The notes under the pieces are model-generated. The model saw only the letters and a list, made by a program, of their open reading frames with translations. It made no database searches and was not told the origin of the DNA. A stretch of DNA of 8,938 bases, taken from assembly GCA_030592625.1 (NCBI GenBank), contig JAUVIY010000093.1, forward strand, positions 1-8,938, written 5' to 3'. A program made the translations under genes and the position numbers. The number at the start of each line of letters is the position of its first letter. The stretch's first letter is position 1. This document shows, piece by piece, positions 6,259 to 8,938 of the stretch. The stretch comes from Spirochaeta sp. GTDB lineage: Bacteria; Spirochaetota; Spirochaetia; DSM-2461.

Positions 6259-7031
6259 CCATCGTCCGGCGGATGAAGAGAGTGCGTACATTGGCCCTTT
6301 CCATTGTAGGGATTCTGCTGCTTGTACTTCTGGCGGAGATTCTCTGGAGCTTCATTATTTCGCCGAGGCTCGTAATCAGGAAAATAACGCTGGAAAGCGA
6401 TCTCGGTCTCACCGATGGACAACTCCTTGAGATGCTGAATCTGGAAGGAGAAACCTGGGCTTCTATTGAAGTGATGGAAATGCAGAAACGGCTTGAATCC
6501 TATCCTGTTGTCCGCAAAGCCCGTGTTGTGAAAGTTTTTCCCGATTCTCTCCGTCTTTATATTTATCGCCGCCGCCCGCTGGCCGTTGCGTTAATCAACA
6601 CCGGTGAGAGACCCCTTCCCGCCGTATTCGATGAGGAAGGCTATGCGGTACAGGTCGGCACGGGATCCGGTCCAATCGATCTTCCGATTCTTTCAGGCCC
6701 CAGGTTTCCCGAACCCGCTCTGGGAGCCAGGATGCCCGAATCGATTCGTATGATACTCACCGATCTTTCCGAATTACGAGATGAAGATCCGAAGCTGTTC
6801 GCACTTGTTTCGGAAATCGAAATCATTCCCCAGGGAAACGAAGGTTATGACTTGAGAATGTATATGAATCATATTCCAATTCCAATTCTTATTGACCGGG
6901 ATCTGACTGTGGAATCCGTCCGTCAGGCCGTCCTTGTCCTTGATGTTCTGGCGTCGGGTAGCGCGGGAATTGTTGAAGAAGCCGATATGCGAGGCGGACA
7001 TGTCGTTTTCCGCCGTGTGGAGGAAAGCTGA
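6255..7031 (+). CDS. ftsQ: FtsQ/DivIB cell division protein (POTRA domain)
   Basis: The 258-residue protein has the bitopic FtsQ/DivIB layout: a short basic cytoplasmic tail (RRMKRVR), one membrane segment (about 12-35), and an extracytoplasmic POTRA domain (about 40-108). The POTRA domain shows LVIRKITLESDLGLTDGQL, then SYPVVRKARVVKVFPDSLRLYIYRRRPLA, the most conserved part of the family. A less conserved beta domain follows to about residue 230. The protein bridges the early ring (FtsA/FtsZ) and the FtsL-FtsB-FtsW-FtsI group by binding FtsL and its partner. The ATG overlaps the ftsW stop as ATGA, with GGAGG at 6243-6247 seven bases upstream. The stop is one base from the ftsA start. The symbol divIB is equally apt; position and domain order make the call safe. 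Confidence 0.9.
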   Translation: MTIVRRMKRVRTLALSIVGILLLVLLAEILWSFIISPRLVIRKITLESDLGLTDGQLLEMLNLEGETWASIEVMEMQKRLESYPVVRKARVVKVFPDSLRLYIYRRRPLAVALINTGERPLPAVFDEEGYAVQVGTGSGPIDLPILSGPRFPEPALGARMPESIRMILTDLSELRDEDPKLFALVSEIEIIPQGNEGYDLRMYMNHIPIPILIDRDLTVESVRQAVLVLDVLASGSAGIVEEADMRGGHVVFRRVEES

Positions 7032-7032
7032 A

Positions 7033-8271
7033 ATGACCGATAGCGAAGTCATCGCCGGTCTGGATATCGGAACCGATCGTATCCGCGTGCTCGTGGCCGA
7101 ATATGATGCTAAAGGGACGCTGGTGGTTTCCGGTTGGGGTGAAAGTCGCTCCGAAGGTATGCGAAAAGGCATTGTCGTGAATATTGAAGCTGCCCGGGAA
7201 GCTGTGCTCTCGGCGGTTGAAGCGGCTGAACATGAAGCCGGAAGAACTGTAACCGAGCTCTGGATTGCCCTCGGAGGCGCTTCGGTGGACAGCTTGAACT
7301 CTCGTGGTGTCGTTGCTGTGTCGGGAAAGAACCGGGAAATCGGTCAGGCCGATGTCAACCGTGTTCTGGAAGCGGCGCGGGCCGTGGTCATTCCCATGGA
7401 CAGGGACATCCTTCACGTCCTGCCCCAGGAATACATCATCGACGACCAGGGCGGAGTCCGGAATCCCATGGATATGATTGGAGTTCGTCTTGAAGCGGAG
7501 GTTCATATTGTAACCGCCTCAGTATCGGCCATCAGGAATATGGGTAAGGCCGTAGAACGGGCAGACTATAAAGTGGGCGATGTAGTTCTCGGCAGCCTGG
7601 CGGCCGCCCGGGCCCTGCTCAGCGAAGACGAGAAGGAGATGGGCGTCCTGCTGGTAGACATAGGCGCCTCTTCAACGGATTTCATTCTTGTTCACGGCGG
7701 CGCACCGAGAGTGACCGGTTCCATTCCTGTCGGCGGAGCCCAGGCCACCGGTGATTTGTCCATAGTTCTGAAAACTTCCATGGATTCTGCAGAGCGCATC
7801 AAATGCGAATCGGGCTGCTGCTGGGAAGCCCTGGCCGATGTCGAAGAGCCGGTCATTATACCCGGTATCGGCGGGCGTCCACCGACCCCTGTTCCCATCA
7901 CCGAGCTCTGCCGCATTCTGCAGCCCAGAATGGAAGAAATTTTCCGGATGATACGGGCAAAAATCGAAAAGATGCCCGGCGCTGTCCGAATGACAGGTGG
8001 CGTTGTGCTCACCGGCGGCGGAGCTCTTCTGCCGGGGGTTGCCGATGTGGCGTCCCGGGTTTTCGATCAACCGGCACGAGTCGGGAGTCCAAGGTCGTCT
8101 GTACTCTGGCCGGAACAGTGTCGAAATTCCAGATGGTCCACTGCTGCGGGACTGATTCTGCTGGGGGATGCCGTCACTGTTAACGGTTCTGACGGAGAAG
8201 ATACGGTTCGGAATACGGAAGCTGTCAATCCGCTCAAGGGATTGATTAAATGGCTCGGTGAATTCTTTTAG
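7033..8271 (+). CDS. ftsA: FtsA, actin-like membrane anchor of FtsZ
   Basis: This 412-residue actin-fold ATPase tethers FtsZ filaments to the inner membrane and recruits later divisome proteins. Visible motifs are phosphate-1 GLDIGTDRIRV (9-19), the FtsA-specific 1C region with SEGMRKGIVVNIE, phosphate-2 VDIGASSTDF (208-217), GGAQATGDLSIVLKTSMDSAERIK, and the adenosine loop VLTGGGALLPG (325-335). The last 14 residues (NPLKGLIKWLGEFF) form the amphipathic membrane-targeting helix, so the C-terminus is intact. Two details differ from common FtsA: GASST rather than GGGT(T/S) in phosphate-2, and a cysteine cluster C258, C262, C263 just after AERIK. The ATG at 7033 is chosen over an in-frame ATG at 6934 because GGAGGA (7019-7024) precedes it and the family N-terminus starts here; the longer form would overlap ftsQ by about 100 bases. 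Confidence 0.96.
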   Translation: MTDSEVIAGLDIGTDRIRVLVAEYDAKGTLVVSGWGESRSEGMRKGIVVNIEAAREAVLSAVEAAEHEAGRTVTELWIALGGASVDSLNSRGVVAVSGKNREIGQADVNRVLEAARAVVIPMDRDILHVLPQEYIIDDQGGVRNPMDMIGVRLEAEVHIVTASVSAIRNMGKAVERADYKVGDVVLGSLAAARALLSEDEKEMGVLLVDIGASSTDFILVHGGAPRVTGSIPVGGAQATGDLSIVLKTSMDSAERIKCESGCCWEALADVEEPVIIPGIGGRPPTPVPITELCRILQPRMEEIFRMIRAKIEKMPGAVRMTGGVVLTGGGALLPGVADVASRVFDQPARVGSPRSSVLWPEQCRNSRWSTAAGLILLGDAVTVNGSDGEDTVRNTEAVNPLKGLIKWLGEFF

Positions 8272-8284
8272 GACATGAGATGTC
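8272..8284 (+). other. Small perfect hairpin between ftsA and ftsZ
   Basis: GACAT-GAG-ATGTC begins on the base after the ftsA stop codon: a 5-bp stem with a 3-base loop. No T run follows (AATTAAACCC), so it is not an intrinsic terminator. It could mark an mRNA processing point or slow ribosomes leaving ftsA, or be chance, since a 5-bp palindrome is short. No function is claimed. Confidence 0.35.
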
Positions 8285-8294
8285 AATTAAACCC

Positions 8295-8303
8295 GGGGAG
8301 GGG
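8295..8303 (+). promoter_or_regulatory. Strong ribosome binding site of ftsZ
   Basis: GGGGAGGGG lies seven bases before the ATG at 8311 and fixes that start over the in-frame ATG at 8326. With the 39-base gap after ftsA, it suggests that ftsZ is translated independently and more strongly than ftsA, which fits the known need for far more FtsZ than FtsA. Confidence 0.7.
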
Positions 8304-8310
8304 TGAAAAT

Positions 8311-8938
8311 ATGGATCTGGAAATAATGGATGAACGTTTAGTTGGAAAAACCATCATCAAAGTCATCGGTTGCGGAGGCGGCGGCAGCAATGCCGTTGCC
8401 CGGATGATACAGGTAGGAGTTCAGGGTGTGGACTTCATTGCAGCGAATACCGATCTGCAGGCACTCGAGGACTCTCTGGCTGTGACGAAAGTGCCACTCG
8501 GCCGTCAGGTAACCGGCGGACTCGGTGCCGGAGGAAAACCGGAAATCGGAGAACAGGCCGCCGAAGAGGACAGGGAAACAGTCCAGAACGTCCTGAAAGG
8601 TGCTGATATGGTGTTCGTTACCGCCGGCATGGGCGGAGGAACCGGAACTGGAGCCGCTCCGGTCATTGCCCGTATCGCCAAGGAAATGGGTTGTCTCACC
8701 GTCGCAGTGGTCACCAGGCCCTTCAATTTTGAGCGTGAGCGGAAGATGGAGCTGGCTGAAGCCGGAATCGACAAGCTGCGAGAGCATGTGGATACCCTCA
8801 TCACCATCCCTAATGAGAATCTTCTCAAGCTGGTGGATCGGAGGACACCGATACGGGAAGCCTTCCTCAAAGCCGATGATGTCCTGCGAATGGGTGTCCA
8901 GGGTATTTCAGATCTCATCACCAAACGTGGAGAAATTA
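8311..8938 (+). CDS. ftsZ: FtsZ, tubulin-like division GTPase, 3' truncated by window
   Basis: The frame is open from the ATG at 8311 to the window edge, giving the first 209 residues of a protein normally of about 350-450. FtsZ polymerises with GTP into the midcell ring that organises septal wall synthesis. The GTP-binding loops are all standard: G-C-G-G-G-G-S-N (20-27), NTDLQAL, the tubulin signature G-G-G-T-G-T-G (108-114) within [17 protein letters not shown], and [10 protein letters not shown], then [13 protein letters not shown]. The catalytic T7 loop (usually NxDFADV) lies just past the visible end, so it and the C-terminal FtsA-binding peptide cannot be checked. The N-terminus is short (about 10 residues before the fold). 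It is the last gene seen of the operon. Confidence 0.98.
   Translation, partial: MDLEIMDERLVGKTIIKVIGCGGGGSNAVARMIQVGVQGVDFIAANTDLQALEDSLAVTKVPLGRQVTGGLGAGGKPEIGEQAAEEDRETVQNVLKGADMVFVTAGMGGGTGTGAAPVIARIAKEMGCLTVAVVTRPFNFERERKMELAEAGIDKLREHVDTLITIPNENLLKLVDRRTPIREAFLKADDVLRMGVQGISDLITKRGEI

Noticed and set aside
6934..7032. 33-residue N-terminal extension of FtsA
   Set aside because: It overlaps ftsQ by about 100 bases and adds non-family residues, while ATG 7033 has a good ribosome site.
6889..7506. 205-residue open frame on the - strand across the ftsQ/ftsA junction
   Set aside because: It is a shadow of two clearly real genes with no family-like sequence or promoter.
7672..8286. 204-residue open frame on the - strand opposite ftsA
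   Set aside because: It lies fully antisense to well-conserved ftsA codons, has no recognisable motif, and its composition follows from the coding strand.
1..8938. Mobile elements, CRISPR arrays, tRNA/rRNA genes, phage or defence systems
   Set aside because: No transposase or integrase motif, spaced repeat array or structured RNA pattern was seen; nearly all bases are accounted for by conserved genes in a standard order.

Overview
The window carries a compact division and cell-wall (dcw) cluster on the + strand: mraZ, rsmH (mraW), ftsL, murF, mraY, ftsW, ftsQ/divIB, ftsA and the first two thirds or so of ftsZ. Two unrelated genes precede it: the 3' end of a GH57/DUF1957 glucan-branching-type enzyme (+) and a small STAS-domain gene (-). 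The gene order, with murF directly behind ftsL and mraY-ftsW-ftsQ-ftsA-ftsZ following without murE, murD, murG, murC, ddl or ftsI, is the order known from spirochaetes such as Borrelia and, with mraY elsewhere, Treponema. A spirochaete is therefore the most likely source. This rests on gene order and remembered genomes, not on a search. Base composition looks balanced (near 50% GC by eye), which would fit a free-living spirochaete better than Borrelia.

Layout: 1-504 is the C-terminal part of the GH57 enzyme. It converges, six bases apart, with the STAS gene (511-789, -). The 790-1027 region between the divergent STAS and mraZ genes holds a weak candidate promoter for STAS, a good candidate promoter for the dcw operon (TTGACG-N17-TACGAT), and a row of TGGGN-type boxes at an exact 10-base pitch. 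Those boxes are what an MraZ operator looks like, so autoregulation of the operon is a strong inference. From 1028 to the window end every gene is on the same strand. Junctions are 4-base start/stop overlaps (mraZ/rsmH, rsmH/ftsL, ftsL/murF, ftsW/ftsQ) or short gaps, so one transcript with translational coupling is likely.

How the genes work together: MraZ is the operon's DNA-binding regulator and RsmH methylates 16S rRNA. MurF finishes the UDP-MurNAc-pentapeptide and MraY moves it onto undecaprenyl phosphate as lipid I. FtsW is the SEDS septal glycan polymerase. FtsL and FtsQ/DivIB are bitopic divisome proteins, FtsA anchors FtsZ to the membrane, and FtsZ forms the division ring. Translational restarts with strong ribosome binding sites precede mraY and ftsZ, and a small perfect hairpin lies just after the ftsA stop.

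I found no mobile element, CRISPR array, RNA gene or clearly new system. Most of the window is a conserved housekeeping locus. The points worth a second look are the MraZ-box array that runs into the mraZ start, the STAS protein lacking the usual phospho-acceptor serine, and a few motif departures in MraZ, FtsW and FtsA.
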